Shown here: piece after piece, positions 1 to 7,602 of the stretch
How positions within the stretch are numbered: position 1 is the first letter of the stretch
How the letters are laid out: every line of letters starts with the position of its first letter
Assembly (NCBI GenBank): GCA_016218825.1
Contig: JACRCV010000054.1
Span: 1-33,221 of the forward strand
DNA from: Deltaproteobacteria bacterium
GTDB lineage: Bacteria > Myxococcota > XYA12-FULL-58-9
DNA length: 33,221 nt
Reading direction: 5' to 3'
Translations under genes and position numbers: made by a program
Notes under the pieces: model-generated
Told to the model about the DNA's origin: nothing
The model's database searches: none
What the model saw: only the letters and a program-made list of their open reading frames with translations

Positions 1-62
1 CGGTCGCCCAGTTTCAACCCATCGGTAACCTGCTTCGTCCACGATGTACCCGGTTTTCGCAT
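1..62 (-). CDS. IS4-family (IS50/Tn5-like) transposase, N-terminal fragment
   Basis: Only the first 20 codons are present, cut by the window edge. The ATG at 62-60 follows GGGAGCGCAG, a good ribosome binding site. The peptide contains SWTKQVTDGLKLGD. Tn5 transposase begins with a segment containing DWAKSVFSSAALGD. The Trp and the LGD triplet keep exactly the same spacing (Trp plus 10 to Leu), the signature of the N-terminal DNA-binding domain that recognises the terminal repeat. The terminal repeat only 55 bp upstream makes the assignment firm despite the short length. The catalytic DDE part lies outside the window. Confidence 0.72.
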   Translation of the reverse strand, partial: MRKPGTSWTKQVTDGLKLGD

Positions 63-117
63 CTGCGCTCCCGCCAGCCACATCGCGGCCGGCCAACGGA
101 GACAGATCACAAACGGA

Positions 118-136
118 CGATGTGTAGAAGAGTCAG
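118..136 (-). repeat. Terminal inverted repeat of left IS50-type element
   Basis: Nineteen bases, CTGACTCTTCTACACATCG on the minus strand, with the outer boundary at 136. It is identical at 17 of 19 positions to the repeat at 33084-33102 at the other end of the window and lies in opposite orientation to it. The family makes 9-bp target duplications. The partner copy is outside the window, so this cannot be tested here. Confidence 0.8.
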
Positions 137-194
137 CCCCCGAGTAGGGCGAGGGGCGTAGGTCCACCCAAGTGTTGCGCGCCAAGGCCGTGGT
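137..194. other. Short intergenic spacer between left IS and corC
   Basis: Fifty-eight bases between the IS boundary and the corC stop. They hold no gene. A weak inverted repeat GCCCC/GGGGC, partly made of the last IS bases, is the only structure seen. The original terminator of the corC operon may have been displaced by the IS. Confidence 0.5.
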
Positions 195-1502
195 CTAACC
201 GCCGGCGAGGTCGCGGCGGCGCTCGATCTCGACGGTGCCGATGCGGCGCTCGTTGGCCTCTTTCACGGTGAAGCGCAGGTTGTTCCAGGTGATCACGGTG
301 CCGGCCTCGGGCAGGTAGCCGGCGCGCGCGGTCAGAAACCCGGCCAAGGTCTCGTAGGGCAGATCGTCGGGGAACTCGACGTCGAGCGCCTCTTCGATCG
401 CCCAGACGCTCACGCGGCCGTCGGCGAGGATCTTGTTCTCGCTGATCACCCGGAACTGCTTCTCGTCGACGTCGTACTCGTCCTGAATCTCACCGACGAT
501 CTCCTCGATGATGTCCTCGAGGGTGACGACGCCCGCGGTGCCGCCGTACTCGTCGACGACGATCGCCATGTGGGTCTTGCGCTTCTGAAACTCGCGCAAC
601 AGCTCGCTGATCTTCATCACCTCGGGCACGTAGAACGTCGGCCGCACCATGGCGCGCAAGTTGGGGCGCGGCACCGGTGCGCTCTCCTGCGAGCGCAGGA
701 TGGCCGCCGACAGGTCCTTGACGTAGAGCAGCCCGAGGACGTTGTCGATGGTGTCCTCGTACACCGGGATCCGCGAGTGGCCGCCCTCGACGACGCGGGC
801 GCGCACCTCCTCGGCGGTGCTGTCGGCGGCGAGCGCCATCATCTCGGTGCGCGGCACCATGATCTCGCGGATCACGGTATCGGAGAACTCGATGATCGAG
901 CGGTAGATGTCCTCGCCGGAGCGGCCCAGGGCGTCGGCGCGTGACTCCTCGGCGAGCTGCCCGACCTCGTCCGGGGTCCAAAACGACACGCTGCCGCGCT
1001 CCGGCGGCTCGATCCCCATCAGCCGCGACACCAGCCGGGTGATGAACATCAGCGGCCAGACCACCGGCCGGAGCAGGGCGACGATGACGCGGACGATGCG
1101 GATCGTGGACAGCGCCCACTCGAGCGCGAACTTCTTCGCCACCAGCCGCGGCACCAGGTGCCCGAACAACATCGTCACCGCGCCGACCACCGCGACCGAA
1201 GCGATCCACGGCCAGTCGAGCCCGACCGCCGCCGAGGCCCCGACCGCGGTGACCCCCATCGCCACCACCATGCACAGGCGCAGGAAGTGGATCGTGGTCA
1301 GCACCCGCCCGGGATGGTCGAGCCAGAACGTCAGGTGATGGGCGTTCTCCATCTTGCGGGTCCGCGCCAGCCGCACCCGCGCCTCGGGCACGCCGCCGAG
1401 CGCCGTCTCGACCGACGCCAACAGCGCCACCCCGAACAGCGTCAGCACCAGGGCGCCGACGTCCCAGAGCCAGTATCCGGAGGCCTCGAACACCGCGCTC
1501 AT
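195..1502 (-). CDS. CorC/HlyC-type membrane protein with CBS pair (hemolysin family)
   Basis: A 435-residue inner-membrane protein of the CNNM/CorC family, which is linked to magnesium or cobalt homeostasis. Residues 1 to about 180 form the DUF21-like membrane part with several hydrophobic helices. A CBS pair follows at roughly 200-335, containing VPRTEMMAL and the hallmark [21 protein letters not shown] CorC/HlyC C-terminal domain covers roughly 350-430. I chose the ATG at 1502 because it forms an ATGA overlap with the stop of the upstream gene; a GTG at 1511 is the alternative. It is the last gene of a coupled set with a DUF4124-like and a GAF protein. The transported ion cannot be told from sequence. 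Confidence 0.9.
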   Translation of the reverse strand: MSAVFEASGYWLWDVGALVLTLFGVALLASVETALGGVPEARVRLARTRKMENAHHLTFWLDHPGRVLTTIHFLRLCMVVAMGVTAVGASAAVGLDWPWIASVAVVGAVTMLFGHLVPRLVAKKFALEWALSTIRIVRVIVALLRPVVWPLMFITRLVSRLMGIEPPERGSVSFWTPDEVGQLAEESRADALGRSGEDIYRSIIEFSDTVIREIMVPRTEMMALAADSTAEEVRARVVEGGHSRIPVYEDTIDNVLGLLYVKDLSAAILRSQESAPVPRPNLRAMVRPTFYVPEVMKISELLREFQKRKTHMAIVVDEYGGTAGVVTLEDIIEEIVGEIQDEYDVDEKQFRVISENKILADGRVSVWAIEEALDVEFPDDLPYETLAGFLTARAGYLPEAGTVITWNNLRFTVKEANERRIGTVEIERRRDLAGG

Positions 1503-2083
1503 AGCAGCCACTTCGGCGGCACTTGCTCTTTGCGCGCCCGCGCCGGCAGCTCGACGAGCAGCATGTGCCGCGCCGCCTCCAGGCGCTCCAGCGCCTGCAC
1601 CCGGCGGCGGTCGATCTCGGCGAGCGCCTCTTGCACCTGCGGCGTTTGCACCAGCACCGGGTTCATCGCCGCCTGGTCGCGCTCCTGGTCGATGGCCTCG
1701 ACCTCGGCGGTGGCCTTGGCGAGCGCGTCGCGCCAGCGTTGGATGAGCGCCCGCCAGTAGTGGTAACGCTTGATCTCCTCGTCGACCAACGACGGCGGCG
1801 GCGCTGAAACCGAGCCGGTCTCGACGCTCCCCGGGCCCGGCGGCGGCGCGGTGCTGGGCACCGGCGGCGGCGCGCCTGCCTGGGCGCGTTGTTGCTCGAG
1901 CGCGCGTAGCTTGGCGACGTACATGCTGTAGTAGGGCTCGGGGACGTCGCCCAGTCGATCGGTCAGGTGCAGCGTCCCGCGCTTGTCGACGAAGCGGAAG
2001 ATCGTCTCTTCGGACATCGCCGGCCGGGAGCCGAGGACGGCGATCGCGACCACGAGCGCCGCTTGCGCCCGTCCTCTGCTCAT
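1499..2083 (-). CDS. DUF4124-like secreted protein with coiled-coil tail
   Basis: 194 residues. An N-terminal signal peptide (hydrophobic segment ALVVAIAVLG, Ala-rich end) is followed by a short DUF4124-type segment containing IFRFVDKRGTLHLTDRLGDVP. This kind of beta-hairpin motif is common on periplasmic proteins of unknown role. A Pro/Ala linker follows at about 75-95, and then a charged Gln/Glu/Arg-rich helical part likely to form a coiled coil. The ATG overlaps the stop of the GAF gene (ATGA), and its own stop overlaps the corC start in the same way, so the three are probably translated together. Function unknown; a periplasmic partner of the CorC-like protein is only an inference. Confidence 0.75.
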   Translation of the reverse strand: MSRGRAQAALVVAIAVLGSRPAMSEETIFRFVDKRGTLHLTDRLGDVPEPYYSMYVAKLRALEQQRAQAGAPPPVPSTAPPPGPGSVETGSVSAPPPSLVDEEIKRYHYWRALIQRWRDALAKATAEVEAIDQERDQAAMNPVLVQTPQVQEALAEIDRRRVQALERLEAARHMLLVELPARARKEQVPPKWLL

Positions 2084-3249
2084 CCCAGATCTCCAGGCTG
2101 CCCGGTGTTCATCAGGTAGTCGGCGAACTCGTGCGCCAGGTAGTTGAGCAGGTTCATCTCGTCACCGGTGAACGACGAGCCGCTGCTCTTGTTGATCAAC
2201 TCCACCGCGCCGTAGACCCGCCCCTCGCTCTGCGCCGCGGCGCAGAGGATCGACTTGGTCTCGTAGCCCAACGCCTGCGAGATCTTGGCGTAGAAGCGCG
2301 GATCGCGGTGCACGTCGGACACCGCCAGCGACACGCCCTCCTGGGCCGAGAAGCCGACGATCCCCTGCCCCATCCCGATCCGGAACTTCATCACCTCTTT
2401 GGCCTTCGGCCCGGTCGCGGCGGCGAAGAACAGATCGCCGCGGTTGAAGTCGGCCACGAACACCGAGCCGGAGTCGCTCGGCACGCACTTGTGCGCCAGA
2501 TCCAAGATGAGCTGCGCCGCCTCCCGGAAGTCGCTCTTGTCGTACATCGCCTGCGTCGCCTCGAAGAGCTCGGCGATGATGTCCTCGACCGGGCGGGCGT
2601 TCTCGACCCGCCCGCGACCGATCGCGACCGGCACGGCGGCCGGGCGCTCCTCGCGCACCGTCTCTTCCTCGACCTCGGCCTTGAAGCGCTCGCCGGCGGC
2701 GGCGAGCGTCGGGGTCAACAGCGCCGCCGCCTTGGCGGCGACCGGCGGCGGGGCAACGCTCGCCTTCTCGTCCACCATCGGCGCGAGCGGCGCCTTGGCG
2801 ACCACGGCCGGCGGCGCCGGCGGGGGCGGCGCGGCCGGCGGCGGCGCGACCACGGCCGGAGGTGGGGGCTTGCGAGCGGCGGGGGGCGGCGCGGAGCTGA
2901 TCACCGGTCTGACGGCGGCCGGGGCTGCGGGGGGCGCGGCCGCCGGGGGTGCGACCGACGCGACCGGTGCGGGTGCTGCCGGCCGTGGGGCGACCGGTGC
3001 CTGCGCCGGCGCCTGCGGGGCCTGGGCGTCTTGCAGCTCGCGGATCCGAAAGACGCGACCGCTCGTCGGCTCGGTGACGTCGATCCCCTGCTCGGTGATG
3101 TCGCACATGACGTTCTTGACGTCGGCGGTATCCCCGAGCCGCGCCAGACCGCTCTTCAGCGCCTGAATCCATGAGTCGGCGCGGATACGCGCGGTGATGT
3201 TGAAGCCGTTCGGATCGGTCGTCGGGATGAACACCTCGAACAACGCCAT
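2080..3249 (-). CDS. GAF-domain protein with Pro/Ala-rich linker
   Basis: 389 residues, apparently cytoplasmic. The first 70 residues form a small compact domain (MALFEVFIPTTDPNGFNITA onward) that I do not recognise. Residues about 80-200 are a low-complexity Pro/Ala linker. The C-terminal half, about 225-380, is a GAF domain: GMGQGIVGFSAQEG, a conserved VSDVHRDPRF stretch, then TKSILCAAAQ and GAVELINKSSG. GAF domains bind small ligands such as cyclic nucleotides or sense redox state, but the ligand here is unknown. No output domain is attached. The ATG at 3249 has AAAGGA eight bases upstream; a TTG at 3309 is less likely. It is coupled by ATGA to the DUF4124-like gene. Confidence 0.85.
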   Translation of the reverse strand: MALFEVFIPTTDPNGFNITARIRADSWIQALKSGLARLGDTADVKNVMCDITEQGIDVTEPTSGRVFRIRELQDAQAPQAPAQAPVAPRPAAPAPVASVAPPAAAPPAAPAAVRPVISSAPPPAARKPPPPAVVAPPPAAPPPPAPPAVVAKAPLAPMVDEKASVAPPPVAAKAAALLTPTLAAAGERFKAEVEEETVREERPAAVPVAIGRGRVENARPVEDIIAELFEATQAMYDKSDFREAAQLILDLAHKCVPSDSGSVFVADFNRGDLFFAAATGPKAKEVMKFRIGMGQGIVGFSAQEGVSLAVSDVHRDPRFYAKISQALGYETKSILCAAAQSEGRVYGAVELINKSSGSSFTGDEMNLLNYLAHEFADYLMNTGQPGDLG

Positions 3250-3321
3250 CGCATCAGTCCTTTGCTTGAAGGCCGCTTCGGTCTTATCTCGAAGCTCGGC
3301 CCCTCTCAAGCGGCGCGCGCC

Positions 3322-4929
3322 TCACGGGCACTGCGCGGGCTTCGGGACCTTCGGCAACAGATTCCCGGAGGTCGACGTGGACGCCTGGCGCTGGCGAAAC
3401 GACGCGCCGCTGTACGCCCAGGCGATGGTGTAGCCCGCGGTGGCGGTGACGGTCCAGGTGAGCTGCTTGCAGATGTCTTGGCCGGTCGCCGCGCGGGCGT
3501 CGACGACGCTGAACGACCACTCCCGCCCCTTCAGGCAGTCGGCGCAGCCGGAGGCGGTCTGGAAACCGCCAAAGATCGGCTTCTGCACCGGGTCCCCGAG
3601 CCCGAAGATGAAGCCCGGGAACCGATCGTCGAGCCACATCCCGTGCGTGCCCTCGACGTCGACGCCGTTCGTGTCCCAGGCCGCCGGCTCGAAGCGCGCC
3701 TTGCCGGAAGACGGCGTGGTCGCGAGGCTGAAGTCGATGCGGTCGCTGGTGCTCAATGACGCCAGCGGGTTGAAGTTGGCGTCCGCGAGGCGCAGCACCG
3801 CGACCGTCTGCGCCTCGGCGTCGATGTCGCGCGGCGTCGCGCTGAGGAAGGTCTTCGACGCCGAGTAGTCGACCTCGCCGGTCCAGAGGATGTGCGCCAT
3901 CCGGCCGATGAAGACGTCGCTGTCGTGGCGACCGTTCATGCCGTCGACCCGGCCGTTGCCGTTCGCGTCACAACAGGGCGGCGGGTCGAAGTCGGCGTCG
4001 AACACCCCGTCGTCGTCGTAGTCGAGGAAGGGCTCGCCCTCGTCGAGGATCTCTTCGCCGGAGTCGTAGACCCCGTTGTGATTGGCGTCGACGTAGCCCT
4101 CTTCGCCCTTCACCACCGCGAGGATGGTCACCAGGCCGTCGCGCGGATTCTGCTCGATGACGTTCGGGTCGCTGTTGTAGTCGACCAGGTCGTGCGCGAG
4201 CTCCGGCTCTGCCGGCGCCACGTCGCGCGGCTCGACGCCGGCCGCCACCGGGACCACGTAGGTGAACCGGCGCGGCGCGCCGGCAGTGGCGTTGGTCTGC
4301 CGCATCTCCCCGGCCTCGGAGTAGAAGTGCACCGGCACGTGCGGCAGCTCCCGGCCGGTCGCGTCCTTGGCGGTCACCACGCACGCCACCTCGATCGCGG
4401 CGCGGTCGGCGACGAAGCCGCCGACGTTCTCGCTCTCGCAGTGGAAATCGAAGTAGTTCAGCGTCGTCGCCGGGTTGCCGTTGCCGACCCCGCTCAACAC
4501 CAGCGGCGGTGGCGTGACCGCGAGCTTCAAGGTGTCGGTGACCACGTCCTTGTTCACCGTCGTCAGGCTCGCCGTCACCTCCAGTCGCACCTGGTCGGTC
4601 GGCGCCCGCAGGTAGGCGGTCGCGACCCCGCCCTTGGTGTCGAGATCGAGCAATGTCGCCCCGGTCTGCAAGCCGCCCTCGACGTCGGGGGTGGCGTCCT
4701 CGCGGCGCTCGAACAGCAACGCCTCATTGCAGCTGAAGCTGACGCGCTTGCCGTCGGGGATCGGATCGCCGCGGAAGATGACCGCCGCCGACAGCGCCAC
4801 GAGCGTCTCGCCGTCGGCGCGGATCGACGCCGGGTCCGCGGTGAGGGTGAGCGACTGGTTGCCGGCGCCGCACGACAGGGCGATGCCGCACCACAACGAC
4901 GCCGCGAGGCGGAGGGCGAGCCGAATCAT
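3322..4929 (-). CDS. Ig-like lipoprotein with EF-hand-like acidic loops
   Basis: 535 residues. The start at 4929 gives a signal peptide MIRLALRLAASLWCGIALSC with a lipobox-like end, so an exported lipoprotein is likely, though the lipobox is imperfect. Residues about 25-130 look like a bacterial Ig-like (Big/invasin-type) domain, with TADPASIRADGETLVALSA. A cluster of acidic loops follows in the middle: DANHNGVYDSGEE, DYDDDGVFDADFD and DANGNGRVDG. These resemble calcium-binding dockerin or thrombospondin-3 loops. The C-terminal third is beta-rich and Cys-containing. It is separated from the GAF gene by 72 bp, so it may head that operon. A TAGACT -10-like box lies ten bases before the ATG. Confidence 0.75.
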   Translation of the reverse strand: MIRLALRLAASLWCGIALSCGAGNQSLTLTADPASIRADGETLVALSAAVIFRGDPIPDGKRVSFSCNEALLFERREDATPDVEGGLQTGATLLDLDTKGGVATAYLRAPTDQVRLEVTASLTTVNKDVVTDTLKLAVTPPPLVLSGVGNGNPATTLNYFDFHCESENVGGFVADRAAIEVACVVTAKDATGRELPHVPVHFYSEAGEMRQTNATAGAPRRFTYVVPVAAGVEPRDVAPAEPELAHDLVDYNSDPNVIEQNPRDGLVTILAVVKGEEGYVDANHNGVYDSGEEILDEGEPFLDYDDDGVFDADFDPPPCCDANGNGRVDGMNGRHDSDVFIGRMAHILWTGEVDYSASKTFLSATPRDIDAEAQTVAVLRLADANFNPLASLSTSDRIDFSLATTPSSGKARFEPAAWDTNGVDVEGTHGMWLDDRFPGFIFGLGDPVQKPIFGGFQTASGCADCLKGREWSFSVVDARAATGQDICKQLTWTVTATAGYTIAWAYSGASFRQRQASTSTSGNLLPKVPKPAQCP

Positions 4930-4939
4930 GATCTTCCGC

Positions 4940-4945
4940 AGTCTA
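4940..4945 (-). promoter_or_regulatory. -10-like hexamer TAGACT close to the start codon
   Basis: TAGACT on the minus strand ends ten bases before the ATG of the Ig-like lipoprotein. The same ten bases TAGACTGCGG precede the start of the DUF3857-like lipoprotein at 23955. No clear -35 is seen. Confidence 0.35.
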
Positions 4946-4990
4946 CGATGCCGGCGAGGAAAGTCCACTCCCGCGAACGCGGCGCTGACG

Positions 4991-5440
4991 TCAGCTCTTG
5001 ATCATCCGATTCTTCACCGCGAGCTCGTTCTGCAGCTCGCGCACGCTCAGGCGCTCGTTGTCGACCCGCTTGGCGTCCTCCTCCTCGAGGCGGGCCTTCT
5101 CGGCGCGCGCCTTCTCTTCGACGCTTGGCGGCAGCTCGGTCGCCTCGGCGGTCCTGAACTTCTTCCAGTCCTCGCCGCGCGTCTGCTGGTGGTGCGCCGC
5201 CTCGACCGCTTCGGCGGCGCGCTCGACGCCCTTCTGCTGGTCCTGCTGCACCGCAGCGCGCTGCAGCTCGACCGTGACCTCGGTGGCTTGCAGCTCGCTC
5301 TTCTTCTCGGCGTTCTTGACCTCGTCCTTGGCGCCGGCGCCCGCCGGCTTGTCGCTCTGCTGCTGCTGATCTTGGATGCGGCGGATCAAGTCCATCCGCT
5401 TCTGGCGGCCAATCTTGCGGTCGTCGTCGTCGATGCGCAT
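4991..5440 (-). CDS. Small charged, coiled-coil hypothetical protein
   Basis: 149 residues with no signal peptide and no membrane segment. Composition is dominated by Glu, Lys, Arg, Gln and Ala, including a Gln run (QDQQQQ) and a C-terminal Glu/Arg-rich stretch EEKARAEKARLEEEDAKR that should form a long helix or coiled coil. I do not recognise a family. The ATG at 5440 has GAGG seven bases upstream and a good promoter (5465-5493) in front, so it is probably a real monocistronic gene. Function unknown. Confidence 0.65.
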   Translation of the reverse strand: MRIDDDDRKIGRQKRMDLIRRIQDQQQQSDKPAGAGAKDEVKNAEKKSELQATEVTVELQRAAVQQDQQKGVERAAEAVEAAHHQQTRGEDWKKFRTAEATELPPSVEEKARAEKARLEEEDAKRVDNERLSVRELQNELAVKNRMIKS

Positions 5441-5451
5441 CGCCGGACCTC

Positions 5452-5480
5452 GGTGGCGCCACCCACGCTATCGGCGCCAC
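5452..5480. promoter_or_regulatory. Operator-like palindrome plus half-site
   Basis: GGTGGCGCCACC at 5452-5463 is a perfect 12-bp palindrome. GGCGCCAC recurs at 5473-5480, so the two copies sit on either side of the -10 box of the promoter at 5465-5493. This placement is typical of a repressor site. The regulator is unknown. Confidence 0.35.
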
Positions 5481-5493
5481 AGAAACGAGACAA
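5465..5493 (-). promoter_or_regulatory. Sigma-70-like promoter for the small coiled-coil gene
   Basis: TTGTCT (minus strand, 5493-5488), a 17-base spacer, and TAGCGT (5470-5465). The -10 ends 24 bases before the ATG, leaving room for the GAGG ribosome binding site. The palindrome GGTGGCGCCACC at 5452-5463 covers the expected transcription start, and half of it (GTGGCGCC) is repeated in the spacer. Confidence 0.55.
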
Positions 5494-5593
5494 TCCATCA
5501 TACACGAATCGCGCCCGGGGTGGCTCGCCGAAAACCACCTTCATTCCGGGAACCTATGACACGCCGCCCTTGCTTTGATTTGTCTGCGACCAC

Positions 5594-5857
5594 TCACGCC
5601 AGCGACACGACCCAGGCGAGCACGTAGAGCACCAGCGACCCGGCCCCGGCGTAGATCGCCCACGGCTCGATCTTGAGGTTGTCGAGCTCCTCTTTGGCCT
5701 TGGTGGCGACGTCGCTGTCGGGCGCGGTCGCGAGCAGCTTGTGATGCAACGCTCTCAGGCTCCGGTAGTCGCCGGCGGCAAACAACGCCCGTGACTCTTC
5801 CCACAGCCCCCGCGCCTGGCGCTTCGCCTGCTTGTCGTCCTTGTCCTTGTCAGCCAT
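5594..5857 (-). CDS. Small single-pass membrane protein with TPR-like helix pair
   Basis: 87 residues. A very charged N-terminus (MADKDKDDKQAKRQARG) leads to a helix pair resembling half a TPR (SRALFAAGDYRSLRALHHKLL), then one hydrophobic C-terminal segment IYAGAGSLVLYVLAWVVSLA. The topology suggests a tail-anchored cytoplasmic protein. The ATG at 5857 is preferred over a GTG at 5866 because it opens the typical charged N-terminus. It is divergent from nadE, with 83 bp between. Function unknown. Confidence 0.65.
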   Translation of the reverse strand: MADKDKDDKQAKRQARGLWEESRALFAAGDYRSLRALHHKLLATAPDSDVATKAKEELDNLKIEPWAIYAGAGSLVLYVLAWVVSLA

Positions 5858-5887
5858 CGGGCACACATAAGATAGGTCCGGCGAAAA

Positions 5888-5903
5888 GTCGACCCGGGTC
5901 GAC
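5888..5903. promoter_or_regulatory. 16-bp perfect palindrome in divergent promoter region
   Basis: GTCGACCCGGGTCGAC is a perfect palindrome located between the small membrane protein gene (minus) and nadE (plus), 37 bp ahead of the nadE start. Its position suits an operator for either gene. GC-rich palindromes can also arise by chance. Confidence 0.35.
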
Positions 5904-5924
5904 GTGCCGGCGACGACGGGGGTG

Positions 5925-5933
5925 TGTTAGGGT
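5925..5933 (+). promoter_or_regulatory. Extended -10 element TGTTAGGGT before nadE
   Basis: TG-T-TAGGGT ends seven bases before the nadE ATG, a spacing that would put the transcript start at or next to the start codon. No convincing -35 and no Shine-Dalgarno are seen, which fits a leaderless mRNA. Confidence 0.45.
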
Positions 5934-5940
5934 CGCGGCC

Positions 5941-7602
5941 ATGCGCATCGCCATCGCCCAGCTGAACCCGACGGTAGGCGATCTGACCGCCAACGTCGAC
6001 CGGCTCGCAGCGGCGGTGGACGACGCCGGCGCGCAGGGGGCCGAGCTCGTGGTCGCACCGGAGCTCGCGGTCACCGGCTACCCGCCCAAAGACCTCCTCG
6101 AGAACCCGGCCTTCGTCCGCGACGCCGTCGCCGCGGCGCGACGGCTCGTCGACCAGGTGCGTGGCCCGGCGCTCCTGGTCGGCGCCGTCATCAGCCCCGC
6201 CGATGATCCGCTCGCGGTCGAGAGTCGGTTGGCGAACGGCGCGCTGCTCATCAAAGACGGCGCGATCCGCGCCGCGCACCGCAAGCTCTTGCTCCCCACC
6301 TACGACGTCTTCGACGAGTCGCGTTACTTCGTGCCCGGCAGCACCCCGAGCACCGCCGTCCTCGGCGACCTGAAGCTCGGGATCACCGTCTGCGAGGACA
6401 TCTGGAACGACAAGGCCTACTGGCAGGCGCCGCGCTACGACCGCGATCCTGCAGCCGAGACCGCCGCCCTCGGCCCCGACCTGATCGTCAACCTCAGCGC
6501 CAGCCCCTTCGAGCGCGGCAAGCCCGAAGAGCGCGCCAAGATGCTGCAGGCGCTCGCCCGCCATCACCGCCGCCCGGTGCTCTACGTCAATCAGATCGGC
6601 GGCAACGACAGCCTGATCTTCGACGGCCGCTCGACCGCGGTCGACGCCACCGGGGCGATCACCTGGCGGGCGCCGGCGTACGAGGAGACCGTCGCCGTCG
6701 CCACCTTCGCCGGCGGCCGACTCGAGGGTCAGGTGAGCCCGGAGTACGACAGCCTCGAGGCGGACGTCATCGACGCGCTCTGCCTCGGGCTGTCGGACTA
6801 CGCTCGCAAGTGCGGCTTCACCAAGGTGGTCCTCGGGCTCTCGGGGGGCATCGACTCGGCCATCACCGCCAGCCTCGCGGCGCGGGCGCTCGGACCGGCG
6901 GCGGTGTTGGGCGTCGCGATGCCGTCGCGCTACTCGTCGCCCGGCTCCCTCGCCGACGCCGAGGAGCTCGCGCGCCGCCTCGGGATCCGTCTCGACGTCG
7001 TCCCGATCGAGCCCCTGTTCGCGCCGTTCTTGACCGCGCTGGCGCCGGCGTTCCAAGGCCTCGCCGCCGACGTGACCGAGGAGAACTTGCAGGCGCGCAT
7101 CCGCGGCACCCTGCTGATGGCCTACGCCAACAAGCTCGGGGCGCTGCTCCTCACCACCGGCAACAAGAGCGAGGTCGCGGTGGGCTACGCGACGCTGTAC
7201 GGTGACATGTGCGGCGGCCTGGCGCCGCTCGCCGACCTCTACAAGACCCAGGTGTACGCGCTCGCCCGGCACTTGAACGACCGCGCCGGCGCCCCGATCC
7301 CCGAGGCCTCGATCACCAAGCCGCCGTCCGCCGAGCTCCGACCCGGCCAGACCGATCAGGACTCCCTGCCGCCGTACGCCGCGCTCGACCTGATCCTCGA
7401 GGCCTACATCGAAGGCCGGGCTGATCCCGCCGAGATGGTCCGCAACGGCTTCGACGCCCGATTGGTCGCGCGGGTGGTCGCGATGCTGCACCGCGCCGAA
7501 TACAAGCGCCGCCAAGCGGCCCCCGGGCTGCGGGTCAGCCGCAAGGCGTTCGGGGAAGGCCGCCGGCTGCCGATCGCCCAGACCTACGTGCCCGAGCCCT
7601 GA
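5941..7602 (+). CDS. nadE: Glutamine-dependent NAD+ synthetase
   Basis: 553 residues, the normal length for the two-domain enzyme that amidates nicotinate adenine dinucleotide to NAD+ with ammonia from glutamine. Residues 1-265 are the nitrilase-type glutaminase domain, with the catalytic triad visible as Glu41 (VVAPELAVTG), Lys115 (HRKLLLPTYD) and Cys151 (ITVCEDIW). Residues about 275-553 are the ATP-dependent synthetase, with the SGGIDS pyrophosphatase loop at 301-306 and the conserved TTGNKSEVAVGYATLYGD segment. The ATG at 5941 matches the family start MRIAIAQLNPTVGD. The gene ends in a 19-bp tail-to-tail overlap with gcvPB on the other strand. Confidence 0.97.
   Translation: MRIAIAQLNPTVGDLTANVDRLAAAVDDAGAQGAELVVAPELAVTGYPPKDLLENPAFVRDAVAAARRLVDQVRGPALLVGAVISPADDPLAVESRLANGALLIKDGAIRAAHRKLLLPTYDVFDESRYFVPGSTPSTAVLGDLKLGITVCEDIWNDKAYWQAPRYDRDPAAETAALGPDLIVNLSASPFERGKPEERAKMLQALARHHRRPVLYVNQIGGNDSLIFDGRSTAVDATGAITWRAPAYEETVAVATFAGGRLEGQVSPEYDSLEADVIDALCLGLSDYARKCGFTKVVLGLSGGIDSAITASLAARALGPAAVLGVAMPSRYSSPGSLADAEELARRLGIRLDVVPIEPLFAPFLTALAPAFQGLAADVTEENLQARIRGTLLMAYANKLGALLLTTGNKSEVAVGYATLYGDMCGGLAPLADLYKTQVYALARHLNDRAGAPIPEASITKPPSAELRPGQTDQDSLPPYAALDLILEAYIEGRADPAEMVRNGFDARLVARVVAMLHRAEYKRRQAAPGLRVSRKAFGEGRRLPIAQTYVPEP

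Larger units (their letters stand above)
1..136 (-). mobile_element. IS50/Tn5-type insertion sequence, inner end only (truncated by window edge)
   Basis: Read on the minus strand from 136 inward, the element starts with CTGACTCTTCTACACATCG. This matches the known Tn5 mosaic end (CTGTCTCTTATACACATCT) at 16 of 19 positions and has the A at position 4 seen in the IS50 outside end. About 55 bases further in there is a ribosome-binding-like GGGAG and an ATG opening a transposase-like reading frame that runs off the window. The IS therefore occupies 1-136 and continues to the left, with its transposase pointing outward. The insertion lies 58 bp beyond the corC stop codon. Confidence 0.8.

Noticed and set aside
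118-136. Leftover sequencing adapter (Tn5/Nextera mosaic end)
   Set aside because: It differs from the mosaic end at three positions, the other window end carries a distinct variant, and both are followed by an RBS and a transposase start. A natural IS end explains this better.
5755-7515. Long minus-strand open frame opposite nadE
   Set aside because: nadE has its full set of catalytic motifs; the opposite frame has composition typical of an antisense shadow.
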